Part shown: in pieces, positions 28,779 to 39,418 of the stretch | How the letters are laid out: each line of letters starts with the position of its first letter | Position numbering within the stretch: position 1 is the stretch's first letter | Source of the DNA: Acetobacter persici JCM 25330 | Lineage (GTDB): Bacteria; Pseudomonadota; Alphaproteobacteria; Acetobacterales; Acetobacteraceae | Direction: 5' to 3' | DNA: 51,142 nucleotides | Assembly: GCF_000613905.1 (NCBI RefSeq) | Contig: NZ_BAJW01000017.1 | Coordinates: 1 to 51,142 of the forward strand | Notes under the pieces: generated by a model | What the model was told of the DNA's origin: nothing | The model's database searches: none | Seen by the model: the letters and a program-made list of their open reading frames with translations, nothing else | Translations under genes and position numbers: made by a program

Positions 28779-29107
28779 GTTCTCTATCAACACATGTTCT
28801 GGATACGGTGTCTGGCCGCCCTGCCGCCGGGGTGCGGTTGCGTCTGTTTTCAGGCACTGCCGTCCTGTTTGATGGCGTGACGGATGCCGATGGCCGGTGC
28901 CCTGCCTTACGCGCGTTGACGCTTGAGGGCGGGCAATACCGGCTGGAATTTGAAATTGCCGCTTATTTCCGCGCACAGGGGCATGAACTGGCGGACCCGC
29001 CATTTCTGGACGTTGTTCCCCTCGTGTTCGGGCTGAGTGCGGAAGGGCACGCGCATGTGCCGCTGCTTGCCGCCCCATACGGATATTCCACTTATCGAGG
29101 GAGTTGA
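28775..29107 (+). CDS. uraH: 5-hydroxyisourate hydrolase (transthyretin-like)
   Basis: HIU hydrolase of 110 residues. It starts with LSTHVLDTVSGRPAAGV (family signature) and ends in YGYSTYRGS, the diagnostic YRGS tetrapeptide of the active site. It has no signal peptide, so it is cytoplasmic. It acts just after urate oxidation and before UraD. Confidence 0.95.
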   Translation: MSSLSTHVLDTVSGRPAAGVRLRLFSGTAVLFDGVTDADGRCPALRALTLEGGQYRLEFEIAAYFRAQGHELADPPFLDVVPLVFGLSAEGHAHVPLLAAPYGYSTYRGS

Positions 29108-29111
29108 GTGC

Positions 29112-30551
29112 GTGACCCTCGACAAACGTAAAACGACAGAAACCGTCCATCCCGTTGATCAGGTTCTCCCGCTATGGGAGCTGGCAATTTACGGCTTCCA
29201 GCATGTTCTGACATTCTATGCGGCAGCGGTCATTGTTCCCATTCTGCTGGCCAGTGCGCTTGGCCTTTCACATGACATGCTGGAACATCTGATTGAGGCT
29301 GACCTGTTTACCTGCGGGATTGCCTCCTTCATTCAGGCCGTCGGCATTGGCAAGATCGGGGTGCGGCTGCCGCTTCTGCAGGGGGTGACCTTTGTGGCGG
29401 TAATGCCCATGATCGCGATTGGCGTGTCGGCCGGTGGCGGTGTGGAAGGGCTGCACCAGATTTTTGGCGCGGTGATTGTTGCCGGACTGTTTTCTTACGT
29501 TGTTGCCCCGTATTTTTCCCGCCTTATCCGGTTTTTTCCGCCAGTTGTGACAGGGTCCGTTATTCTGGTAATCGGGCTGGCGCTGCTGCCGGTTGCCGCG
29601 AATGATATTGTGTCCGGCCACGGCACGAACGTCATGCAAAATCCGGTGGAATTGCGGAACGTGGCCTATGGTCTGGGCACATTGTTCTGCATTCTGGCGA
29701 TCCAGAAATTCTTTCGCGGGTTTATTGGCACGATTGCCGTGCTGATCGGCCTTGTCCTCATGACGCTGGTGGCCTGGGCACTGGGAGACGCGCATTTTGG
29801 GGATGTTGGCGCCGCGCCGTTGCTGACAATTTCCCGGCCGTTTTTCTTTGGGATGCCGACGTTCCACGTCGTGCCCATTCTCTCGCTGATTATCGTCATG
29901 ATTATTTCCATGCTGGAAACAACGGGCGATGTGTTTGCAACAGGGGCTATCGTTAAAAAGCCGATTACCTCGGATGATATCGCCTCTGCCATCCGCGCGG
30001 ACGGGCTTGCGACGTTTATCGGCGGTGTTTTCAATTCCTTTCCCTACACCTGCTTTGCAGAAAATGTCGGGCTGGTGCGGCTGACGCAGGTTAAAAGCCG
30101 GTGGGTTGTGGCTTCTGCTGCCGTAATCATGATGGTGCTGGGCTGTATCCCCAAACTGGCCGCCATTATGGCGAGTGTCCCGCTGCCTGTTCTGGGTGGG
30201 GCGGCTCTGGCCATGTTTGCGGCGGTTGCCGTGGTCGGGATCCAGACGCTCGCACAGGTGGATTTTGAAGATCAGAATAATATGATCATTGTCGGGACCA
30301 GCATCGGTCTTGGCATGCTGGCAACAGCCCAGCCGCATATTGCGGATAACTTCCCCAGTTGGGCGCAGATCATTTTTGGCAGCGGGATTACGCTCGGCTC
30401 CATGGCGGCGATGGGCCTGCATCTGGTGTTCAACCACTTCATGCCCGCTAACAAGCACGGTGTGGTTATTGGGGATCAGCCCTCTAAAATCTCTTCAGAC
30501 GAGACTGCTCAGACGGTCCTGACGGATGAAGGGCGCGTGCAGGAAGGGTAA
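29112..30551 (+). CDS. NCS2-family purine (xanthine/urate) permease
   Basis: Nucleobase:cation symporter of 479 residues with about 14 membrane helices. YGFQHVLTFYAAAVIVPILL matches the NCS2 N-terminal signature, and ENVGLVRLTQVKSR fits the family pattern with Asn-x-Gly. I start it at the GTG at 29112, four bases after uraH and preceded by a GAGGGAG ribosome site; the ATG at 29037 would overlap uraH heavily. Last gene of the monooxygenase operon. Xanthine or urate is the likely cargo. Confidence 0.9.
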   Translation: MTLDKRKTTETVHPVDQVLPLWELAIYGFQHVLTFYAAAVIVPILLASALGLSHDMLEHLIEADLFTCGIASFIQAVGIGKIGVRLPLLQGVTFVAVMPMIAIGVSAGGGVEGLHQIFGAVIVAGLFSYVVAPYFSRLIRFFPPVVTGSVILVIGLALLPVAANDIVSGHGTNVMQNPVELRNVAYGLGTLFCILAIQKFFRGFIGTIAVLIGLVLMTLVAWALGDAHFGDVGAAPLLTISRPFFFGMPTFHVVPILSLIIVMIISMLETTGDVFATGAIVKKPITSDDIASAIRADGLATFIGGVFNSFPYTCFAENVGLVRLTQVKSRWVVASAAVIMMVLGCIPKLAAIMASVPLPVLGGAALAMFAAVAVVGIQTLAQVDFEDQNNMIIVGTSIGLGMLATAQPHIADNFPSWAQIIFGSGITLGSMAAMGLHLVFNHFMPANKHGVVIGDQPSKISSDETAQTVLTDEGRVQEG

Positions 30552-30564
30552 GCGCGCCTGTGCT

Positions 30565-31605
30565 TCAGGGCGGCATTGTCCCGCTCTGCTCCGCCAGGGC
30601 GTTAAAGCTTTCTGTAATCAGATCCAGCGTGGTCTGGGCGGCGGCACTCAGCCGCCGTTGCGTATTATAGAACAGGGAGAAGCCGAGAGGCCGGATACCG
30701 GACTCTGTTATCGGCACAAAGCAGAGTTCCCCGGCTTTGACCTCATTCATCACATCCATCCGGGTCAGCATGCCAACGCCTAATCCGCTACGGATCAAGG
30801 CCTTGATGCTGGCAATGCGGTTGCTGGTAAAGGTGGGGTTCAGGCTCAGACTGTGCTGAGCCAGCCCGTCCTGAATGGCCGCACCGACGGCCAGCGTGCT
30901 ATCCGGCAAAATCAGCTTGCTGCCGGTGGCATGGTTCAGCCGGGCATCTTCCCGTTGGGCGAGCGGATGGTCGGGCCGGACAACAAACCCGATGGCAGCC
31001 TGAAGTGTGCTGACAATGCGGACCTGCCGTGAAGATTTCCCGGCGAGAGAAATCCCGAAATCAACATCATTCCGACTGACGGCCTGCCAGATGGCTTTGA
31101 AATCCAGTGTCTGAAGCCTGAACTCCACGCGGGGGTGCCGCTTGGTGACGTCCGAGAGGATGTCGGGGATTAACCTGTCACTCACGGCTTCAATCGCGGC
31201 AATTTCAACCACGCCGCCATGCAGGCCTGAAAGCCCGTCCAGCCGGGACTGAAACTGCTCAAAATCCCGCTTGCCGGAAATAATGGCCGCCAGCAGCAAC
31301 TCCCCGGCGGTCGTCAGGCTGAGGCCGGAACTGTGCCGGTGGAAGAGCGGGGTTTGCATGTCCTCTTCCACAGCCAGAATTTGCCGGTTTACTGCGGAGG
31401 GAGACACATTGAGGGCAGAGGCCGCCTGCCGGATGGAGCCTGTCTGTGCGACCATCTCAAAATAGATGGAAAACCGTGAGAGTGTAAAAATGCGAGCGGG
31501 GTTTCGCACGGTGTATCTCCAGACAATGCAGCAGGCAGCGGCATCGAAAATCCTGCTGTAAGACTGTTGGCGGGGTGTCGATAAAAACGCAACAGGGCGT
31601 CGCAT
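30565..31605 (-). CDS. LysR-family regulator divergent from xdhA
   Basis: Intact 346-residue LysR regulator. The helix-turn-helix lies in AQTGSIRQAASALNVSPSAVN, followed by LSLTTAGELLL and a substrate-binding domain. Family alignment suggests the true start may be the GTG at 31509, which would trim about 32 odd residues. It is divergent from xdhABC and resembles the other LysR of this cluster, so duplication is possible. Likely regulator of xanthine dehydrogenase. Confidence 0.88.
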   Translation of the reverse strand: MRRPVAFLSTPRQQSYSRIFDAAACCIVWRYTVRNPARIFTLSRFSIYFEMVAQTGSIRQAASALNVSPSAVNRQILAVEEDMQTPLFHRHSSGLSLTTAGELLLAAIISGKRDFEQFQSRLDGLSGLHGGVVEIAAIEAVSDRLIPDILSDVTKRHPRVEFRLQTLDFKAIWQAVSRNDVDFGISLAGKSSRQVRIVSTLQAAIGFVVRPDHPLAQREDARLNHATGSKLILPDSTLAVGAAIQDGLAQHSLSLNPTFTSNRIASIKALIRSGLGVGMLTRMDVMNEVKAGELCFVPITESGIRPLGFSLFYNTQRRLSAAAQTTLDLITESFNALAEQSGTMPP

Positions 31606-31790
31606 TCTTTATGGTGGACGAATGCTGAAAATGAGATGATTCTGAAACGATATACAGTATGACCAAGGCGAAGGGCCCGCCCTCAGGCCGTCAGCGTTAC
31701 GCCCGGTGCAAGAGGCTCCGGTCACCCGGCATGATAAGGCTTTTGTGGTGCTGAAAGCCGGGGAAATGTTCCAGCAGGAGAGCGCAGTTT

Positions 31791-33265
31791 ATGCGGCAGT
31801 CTATCCGGTTTTATCTTGGAAATGTGCGTCACGAGATCCCGGCGTTCAGCCCGACGCGGACCGTGCTGGACTGGCTGCGTGAAGACAAGCGGCGCACTGG
31901 CACAAAGGAAGGCTGTAATGAGGGCGACTGCGGGGCTTGTACGGTTCTGGTGGTGCGGCTGGAAGGGGATAAACTCGTCTGGCGGGCCGTCAATGCCTGT
32001 ATCCAGTTTTTGTGGATGCTGGATGGGGCGCAGCTTTTCACGGTGGAAGACCTGCGGAGCCCGGAAGGCGCTCTGCATCCGGTGCAGCAGGCTATGGTGG
32101 AACTGCACGGCGCACAGTGCGGGTTCTGCACACCGGGTTTTGTCATGTCGATGGTTGCTTATTGCAAGACGCCGGGTGCTTCGATGGAAGAAGACGCCAT
32201 TAATACGGCTCTCGCTGGTAACCTCTGCCGCTGCACCGGCTATGCGCCATCGTGCGGGCCATGAAGCAAGCCCTCAGTCTGCCGGGGGATGTGCTGGATA
32301 CGCAGACAGAAGCCATCAAAACGCGGCTCAAGGCTCTGGCTGACGGGCAGACCGTGGAGATTAGCGGACAGGAAGGGCGGCTCACGCTGCCCGGCAATGC
32401 GGATGCGCTGGCCACGGCCTATCAGGCAGACCCACAGGCAACACTGGTGGCGGGCGCGACGGATGTTGGCTTATGGGTCACCAAGGGGTTGCGTACCCTG
32501 CCGCATGTGATCAGCGTCGGACTAGTGCCGGATTTGCGCACGATTGAATATACGCCGGACGGACTGAGGATCGGTGCTGCCGTAACCTATACGCAGGCGA
32601 AGGAGGCCATTGCCGCCATGCTGCCAGATGCGGGCGAGGTTATCCGGCGCATTGGCTCCACTCAGGTGCGGAATGCCGGCACGGTCTGCGGGAATATCGG
32701 CAACGGCTCCCCTATTGGAGACGGGCCTCCCGTGCTGATTGCCGCCGGAGCCGTGCTGAAGCTGCGGTGCGGAGAGGCGCATCGTAGCCTGCCGCTGGAA
32801 GAGTATTTTCTGGCCTATGGCAAACAGGACCGGAAGCCGGGCGAGTTTATTGAGGCTGTTGTAATCCCTCAGCCCCAGCCCGGCACGGTTTTCCGGGCTT
32901 ATAAGATTTCCAAGCGCTTTGATCAGGATATTTCCGCCGTTCTTGGGGCGTTTGCTCTGACGTTTGAGACAGATGGGCGGATTGCTTCGGCCCGTATCGC
33001 TTTCGGCGGGATGGCCGCTACACCCAAACGGGCCGCCGCGACGGAAGCCGCCTTGCAGGGGCAATTCTGGACAGAGGCCACGCTCAGGGCGGCGCAGGAC
33101 GCGATGAAGGCGGATTTTGAACCAATTTCCGATATGCGTTCCAGCGCATGGTATCGCCAGACGGTTGCGGGGAATTTGCTGACACGCCTGTTTGCGGAAA
33201 CCGCGCCGGACTATGCAGGCGCAGAAACCCGGCTGGCCGGGTGGAAGGAGCAGGCGTATGTCTGA
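31791..33265 (+). CDS. xdhA: Xanthine dehydrogenase small subunit (2Fe-2S and FAD), one frameshift
   Basis: Carries the two [2Fe-2S] clusters (CNEGDCGACTVLV, CGFCTPGFVMSM and CRCTGYAP) and the FAD domain (LVAGATDVGLWVTKG, GNIGNGSPIGDGPP). Electrons from the molybdenum subunit pass through it to NAD+. A C is missing near 32247-32248; restoring it gives CTGYAPIVRAMKQAL and about 491 residues. Its end overlaps the xdhB start by eight bases. Confidence 0.94.
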
Positions 33266-35608
33266 GGCTCTTAAACTTGAGCAGATGCCGGTCGCGCCCA
33301 TCGTTCCCGGTGGTGCGTCCACAAGTCTGCGGCATGAAAGTGCCCGGATGCATGTGTCCGGCAGTGCGGCCTATATTGATGATCTGCCAGAGCCGCAGGG
33401 GCTGCTGCATGTTGTGCCGGGTCTGAGCACAAAAGCGCATGCGCGGATTGTCTCGATGGATCTTGAGGCCGTGCGGGCTGTGCCCGGTGTGGTCTGTGTG
33501 CTGACGGCGGCGGATATCCCCGGAGAAAATCAGATCAGCGCCGTGGGGAAAGGTGATGAGCCGCTGCTGGCCGAAGGCGAAGTCTGTTTTTATGGCCAGC
33601 CCGTTTTTGTTGTGGTGGGGAAAGCCGGGGTGTCGCGCGGCGGGCCGCTAAACTGGCAAAAATTGAGTATGAAGACCGTCCCGCCGTGCTGAATATCGCG
33701 CAGGCGCGCGAGGCTGGCGGTGAACTGGTCTGGCGCCCGCTGGTGATGAGCCGCGGGGATGTAGAGGCTGGTCTGGCGGCGGCTCCCAGAAGGCTTTCCG
33801 GGCAGGTGACCATTGGCGGGCAGGAGCATTTCTATCTGGAAGGGCAGGCAGCACTTGCCCAGCCGGGTGAAGAAGGGGAGATGCGCGTCTGGTCCTCCAC
33901 CCAGCACCCGACGGAAACACAGCATATGGTGGCGCATTGCCTGCATGTGCCCAGTAATCTGGTCACGGTAGAAGTGCGCCGCATGGGCGGGGCGTTTGGC
34001 GGCAAGGAATCTCAGGCCAATACGCCTGCCTGTCTGGCGGCCATTGCGGCCCATGCGACCGGCCGAGCCGCCAAAATGCGGCTTGACCGGGATGATGATA
34101 TGATGATGACCGGCAAACGCCATGACTTCGTGATTGATTATGATGTCGGGTTTGATGATGAGGGCAACATCCTTGCGGTCGATATGGTGCTGGCGGCGCG
34201 ATGTGGCTGGGCGGCGGATCTTTCCGGTCCGGTGGTGGACCGTGCTCTGTTTCATGCCGATAACGCCTATTTCTACCCGGATGTGCGCTTCCGCTCTGAC
34301 CCCCTGAAAACCAACACGCAGTCCAACACGGCTTATCGCGGCTTTGGCGGCCCGCAGGGTATTGTGGCGGCGGAGCGGGTGATTGAGGAAATTGCGATTG
34401 CAACCGGGCTGGACCCGCTGGATGTGCGGGCGCGCAATGTCTACGGCACGGGCACACGTAACATCACGCCGTATCATATGACGGTGGAAGATTCGATTGC
34501 CGCTGACATGATGACACAGCTTGCAGAGCGTTGTGATTACCGTGAGCGCCGTCAGGCCCTGCGGGAGGCCAATAAGAGCAGCCCCTTTATCAAACGCGGT
34601 ATCGCGCTGACGCCCGTCAAGTTCGGTATTTCCTTCACTGCAACCCATTACAATCAGGCGGGTGCGCTGGTGCATGTCTATACGGATGGGTCCGTGCAGG
34701 TGAATCATGGCGGCACGGAAATGGGGCAGGGCCTGCACACCAAGATGGTGCAGATTGCCATGCGGGAATTCGGTCTGACGGAAGACCGGGTGCGGATCAC
34801 CGCAACCACAACAGGCAAGGTGCCCAATACTTCCGCCACAGCCGCCTCAAGTGGTGCGGACCTGAACGGGATGGCCGTTCTGGATGCGGTGCAGAAAATC
34901 AAGGCGCGGCTGGTCAGTTTTGCGGCTGAACACTGGAGTGTGGCGGAAGAAAACGTGCGGTTTCTGCCTGATGGCGTGCGGGTTGGCGAGGAAGTTATTC
35001 CTTTCCCCGAACTGACAAAGGCCGCGTATTTTGCGCGTGTTTCCCTCTCGGCGAACGGGTTTTACAAAACGCCCAAAATCTCATGGAACGCTGCGACAGG
35101 GCGCGGTCGGCCTTTTTACTATTTTGCGTATGGCGTAGCCTGTGCCGAGGTTGCTGTTGATCTGCTGACTGGCGAAAACCGGATTGAGCGCGTCGATATT
35201 TTACATGACGCCGGACAGTCTCTGAACCCGGCGATTGATATCGGGCAGATTGAAGGCGGGTTTGTGCAGGGTGCGGGCTGGCTCACAATGGAAGAGTTGG
35301 TGTGGGATGAGTCCGGGAGGCTGCGGACGCATGCCCCAAGCACGTATAAAATTCCCGCCTGTTCTGACCGGCCCCGTATTTTTAACGTGGCCCTGCTGGA
35401 AAACTCCCCTAATCAGGAAGCAACAATTTTTCGCTCCAAGGCCGTGGGCGAGCCTCCTTTTGTGCATGGTGTTGCGGTGTTGCAGGCGATGTCTGACGCG
35501 CTGGCCAGCCTGAATGCTTACAAAACCTGCCCCCAGCTTGATGCCCCCGCCACACCGGAACAGATTTTGCGTACCGCTGAGCGGATGCGCAGCCAGTGGC
35601 AGCCCTGA
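33258..35608 (+). CDS. xdhB: Xanthine dehydrogenase large (molybdopterin) subunit, one frameshift
   Basis: Oxidises hypoxanthine to xanthine and xanthine to urate at a molybdenum centre. Mo-pterin binding blocks include MGGAFGGKESQANTP, AYRGFGGPQG and GGTEMGQGLHTKM. The catalytic glutamate is in SKAVGEPPFVHG. The G-run at 33627-33630 is one base short; correction gives ARRAAKLAKIEYED and a protein of about 783 residues. xdhC follows at 14 bases. Confidence 0.95.
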
Positions 35609-35622
35609 GGACGGGCCGCGGC

Positions 35623-36444
35623 ATGAAGGAGCTTTCCACACGACTGTCAGACTGGTACCGGGATGCTGCCCCGGTTGCCTGTGTGCAGGTGGTGGAAGCG
35701 CGCGGCTCTACCCCGCGTGAGAGTGGGGCCTTTATGCTGATTGGAGAACACTGGCAGGCCGGGACGATTGGCGGCGGGTGTCTGGAATGGGACTGCGTAC
35801 ACCGGGCCAGAACCCTGCTTGACGCAGGGGATGCTGAATGGACCCATAGTTTTGCGCTGGGGCCGGAAACCGGCCAGTGCTGCGGGGGGCGGGTAGATGT
35901 GCGCATCTCCCGGCTGGATGCCGCGCTTGCCATACGCCTCCAGCAGCATCTGGCTGGGCAGGAGCAGGCGTGGCCTGTGCTGGTGCTGTTCGGGGCAGGG
36001 CATGTCGGGCGTGCTCTGGCGCGGGCGCTATCACCTCTTCCGCTGCGTCTGATCTGGGTTGATCCGCGCCCGGAAGAATTTGGTGTGGTGCCGGAAGGCG
36101 TTGAGGCACGAATGACCGGAGCATGGGAGCAGGTTCTGGCGGAGATTCCCGCCAGATCAGGCGTTCTTGTGCTGACCCCTAACCATTCTCTGGATGCGCT
36201 GATCGTGGCGGCGGCTCTGGAGCGGGGAGATCTGTCGTACGTCGGGCTGATTGGCTCACGCACCAAGCGCCGCCGGTTTGAAGCCGGTTTTCGGGAAATC
36301 GGCTTACCGGAAGAGCGTATTGCCGCGCTGATCTGCCCGATCGGGGATCGGGGGGTGCGGGATAAACGCCCGGAAATTATTGCGGCGCTGGTGGCGGCGG
36401 AACTGATTGAACGCTTTTTGCCTCACCCTCAGCAGGTTGCCTGA
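35623..36444 (+). CDS. xdhC: Xanthine dehydrogenase accessory protein XdhC
   Basis: Binds molybdenum cofactor, helps its sulfuration and inserts it into XdhB. Of 273 residues, the N-terminal XdhC/CoxI block reads VEARGSTPRESGAFMLI and GTIGGGCLEWDCV. A C-terminal Rossmann domain holds VLFGAGHVGRALARAL and GLIGSRTKRRRFEAGF. I chose the ATG at 35623 because a GAGG site overlaps the xdhB stop just ahead of it. Confidence 0.93.
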   Translation: MKELSTRLSDWYRDAAPVACVQVVEARGSTPRESGAFMLIGEHWQAGTIGGGCLEWDCVHRARTLLDAGDAEWTHSFALGPETGQCCGGRVDVRISRLDAALAIRLQQHLAGQEQAWPVLVLFGAGHVGRALARALSPLPLRLIWVDPRPEEFGVVPEGVEARMTGAWEQVLAEIPARSGVLVLTPNHSLDALIVAAALERGDLSYVGLIGSRTKRRRFEAGFREIGLPEERIAALICPIGDRGVRDKRPEIIAALVAAELIERFLPHPQQVA

Positions 36445-36496
36445 AGCGCGTATTCCCGGCGCATATGTCTCTAGTTGCCAGTTGGCTGCCGGTCGC

Positions 36497-36898
36497 TCAC
36501 GCCGCCGGACTACCGGTTTCCGGACGCTCGGTCATGAGCGAAACATGGGCGGCAATAATTTTCCAGCCCTGCTCTGTCAGAACCCATGTCTGCATCTGCC
36601 GCCCGATGCGGGATGATCCTTCGCGCTGGAATTCCAGACTGACAACAGCGGAGGTCTCTCCCCATGTTGTAATGGCGCGGCGCAAGACCCTGCGGGGTGG
36701 AGAGCCACCGCTCCGTGCCCGGCGGAAGGCGGCAATTTCCTCCGCGCCATAGAGGTTTTCTCCCACACCGTAACGCACTGTTTCCGCTCCGTCGTAAAAA
36801 AAAGCGTCAAGCGCGGAGAGGTCATTCTCGCCCAGAGCTTTTTCATAGGCATCAGAAAGTGCCGTGATTTCAGCCACCAGAGCCGGCGCATTGAACAT
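36497..36898 (-). CDS. hpxZ: HpxZ/AtzH-like protein (DUF3225, SnoaL-like fold)
   Basis: A 133-residue NTF2-like protein. Blocks DAFFYDGAETVRYGVGENLYG and EIAAFRRARS match DUF3225, seen as HpxZ in Klebsiella and AtzH in cyanuric acid degradation. Its partners hpxX, hpxY and hpxW lie 13 kb away on the other strand, so here the set is split. It is convergent with xdhC. Its biochemical role in this pathway is not certain. Confidence 0.8.
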   Translation of the reverse strand: MFNAPALVAEITALSDAYEKALGENDLSALDAFFYDGAETVRYGVGENLYGAEEIAAFRRARSGGSPPRRVLRRAITTWGETSAVVSLEFQREGSSRIGRQMQTWVLTEQGWKIIAAHVSLMTERPETGSPAA

Positions 36899-36932
36899 AA
36901 TCAGAGGCTTTCAGTGTGGGGTGCGGAATGAG

Positions 36933-36977
36933 AAAAGGTGCCGGATATCCCGTACGGAGATACGCGGCACCTTTTTT
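36933..36977. terminator. Bidirectional intrinsic terminator
   Basis: AAAAGGTGCCG (36933-36943) pairs with CGGCACCTTTT (36965-36975), with A-runs before and T-runs after. It lies 35 bases after the TonB receptor stop codon on the minus strand and upstream of hpxZ. Confidence 0.85.
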
Positions 36978-37011
36978 GAAGACCAGAAAAAGACTGTTGT
37001 AAAGAGGCCGG

Positions 37012-39418
37012 TCAGAAGGACGTGGAAATTGTGCCCGTCATGGTAAAGCGTGGTTCCAGCATAAAGGCATTTCCATAGCCGGTGTAAGCAGCTTTGCTGC
37101 CGCTATAAACAGTGCTGGTATCATGCGCGCTGTAGACGGCTCCCATAGCCCCGGAGCGGACAATAGAGCCTGTCAGGTTCGTAAAGTTCAGCTTGAAGGT
37201 TGGAGATTTCAGGAACCCGACGGGTTTGAAATGATAGCCGAGGGAGAGGGAGTCCGTCACGTAGCCGGGGATACGCTGGTCATTGGCAATGGAGACAGAT
37301 TGCGGGCCGGTGTAATGCACGGCACCGTTTGCAAAAAATCCTTTATAAGTATAGGTCAGACCAAAGTTTGCCATGATCCGTGGCGCCATGACGGCCTGTG
37401 TCCCTTTGGAACGCAGCATGATGTTCTGATAAGGGTCAAAAACATTGCTGTCCTGAGTGGCGTGCAGATACTCCACAGAGGCATAGGGGCTGAAGCCATG
37501 GATTTCCCGCCCGGCGATCATGAAGTCAAACCCGCGCATGGTCTGGTTGCCGATGGAAAACGGCTTGAAGCTGTTCATGCCCAGATACTGGTCCACAATG
37601 CGGTTCGTCACGTTGTAGTTAAAGAAGGACAGGTCAAGCAGCATGTATTTGTTGTGATACCGGTAGCCCAGTTCTTCCTTGATGGAATACTGGTTTTTCA
37701 GCATCGGTGCGCTGGCGGAAAGCCAGCCCATATCTGTCGCACTTGGCTGGCGGTAATCTCCTTCCGCATTGATGTAAATCTGGCTGTTGGGGTCAATCTG
37801 ATAGCTGATGGAAAGCTGGGGCAGGGGGGCTGTGGTATTGGCCCCGGAGCTGTTACCGGGGATCCAGTTTTTATTCTGGCCGCTCCAGCCCCTGTTCCAT
37901 GCGTTAGACATGACGAACTTGAAACCGGCATTGATCAGCAGCTTGTTGTTCAGGTAGCGGGACTGGTTCTGGATGAACAGGGAATGCAGCTCATACCCGG
38001 CATTCTGCCCGTACATGGCGCCGCCCACCGCATATTTTGCCCAGTTCGGGCTGGCTGCGGCCCCGTTATCCATCGTAACGCTTTTGGGGTAGCCTGAATG
38101 GTCTGGTTATTTTCATACCAGTAGCCAAGCGTCAGGTGGTTATGGCTGTCAATCTCGTAGCTCAGTTTGGCCACAGCCCCCACCTGCCGGGCTTCATTTT
38201 CCAAAAAGAAGCTGGTCATGTTGGTGCCTGCGGGTACCGCTGCGCCCCCGCTATTATGCGTATACTGGCCTTCCGTCGCCACGCCGCCGGGGGAGGCGTC
38301 CCAGCCCTGACCCATGCTGAAATAAGGCTGGAGGTCGAAATTGAACTTTTTGGGCAGAACGATGTGGATGGGAGCCGTCAGGAAGATCTGGTTCCAGTGG
38401 TCGTTATTGTTCTTCCAGTAGTTGACGTTCTTGGGGTCAGCCGAGCGGCCATAGCCGTTGCCGGTATGTTTATATTCAAAAAATTCCTGCGCCGTCGGAT
38501 AATTGTCGATTGTAAAATCAGCGGAGTTCCATGAGAGGAAAAGGCGCGCGTTAGAGCCGTTCTGCCAGTCTTTCTGGAGGCCGAAATCAATATGTTTCCG
38601 CTGATTGATGCCAGCGCCCATCCAGCTCCGGGCATGCGCGTTGGAAAAGGAGAAATAGCTTTTCACGCCGCTTTTGCCGATCTCACCGGACTCCAGACGG
38701 ATAAATTCGCGTGAGAGGTTATTGGTGCCGTAAGAGAAATCGACCATGCCGCCCGCTTTTTCGGCCGCCCGGTGCGTGCGCGAGTTCATCACCCCGCCTG
38801 CGGCGGACATAACGGGCAGATCACGCGCGGCACTCCCGGGGGTGACGCTGACTTCCTCAAGGTTTTCGGAATCAATATCTTCCGACATATATTTGGCCGC
38901 CGCTGCCGGTGCGCCATCCACCATCAGCGCCATATCCAGATCAGTCAGGCCGCGAGACTGGATCTGTCCGCCTTCCATGCCCGAGCTGTCGGGCGTCATG
39001 ACGTTCAGGTTGGCAGGTTTTTAACCAGATCAAGCGCTGTGGATGTCGGGCTGCGCATGGCGATGTAGGCTTTTGTCACTGTCTGCACGGCATGCGGCGC
39101 TGTTTCCTGCCGCATCATGCCACCGCCACCATTCAGGGCCTGACGGCGGGACGCGACGGAAATTTCTTCCTCTCCATGTGCGAGCATAGGGCCGGTGGCA
39201 CGGCGGGGCGCACTGTGGGGCTGCACTGTTCTGGCAGGCGCTGTTTTGCTTGCCCGGTGATGCGCCGTGCTGCTGTGGGATGTGGCGGTAGCAGCCTGCG
39301 CGTATGCCAGCATTGCCCATGCGCTTACAGCCCCGGCCAGACTTGTCAGAAAAAAACGGGGCGGACGACGGACCGGAGATGTGGCGGACAGGCGTGGGGG
39401 AAAGCAGTGTGAAGGCAT
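37012..39418 (-). CDS. TonB-dependent receptor of unknown substrate, two frameshifts
   Basis: Outer-membrane receptor of about 802 residues. A signal peptide (to about AYAQAA, residue 43) precedes a His/Arg-rich linker and the plug (IQSRGLTDLDMALMVDG, PGSAARDLPVMSAAGGVMN). The barrel ends in FTMTGTISTSF with the usual terminal Phe. One base is missing at 39010-39011 (restores KNLPNLNVMTPDSSG) and one in the T4 run at 38082-38085 (restores TPKSVTMDNG). No siderophore-specific motif was recognised. It has no obvious partner and ends at a strong terminator. Confidence 0.88.

Noticed and set aside
29268..30458. A 396-codon minus-strand frame opposite the permease
   Set aside because: Gln/His/Asn-rich translation typical of the antisense of membrane proteins.
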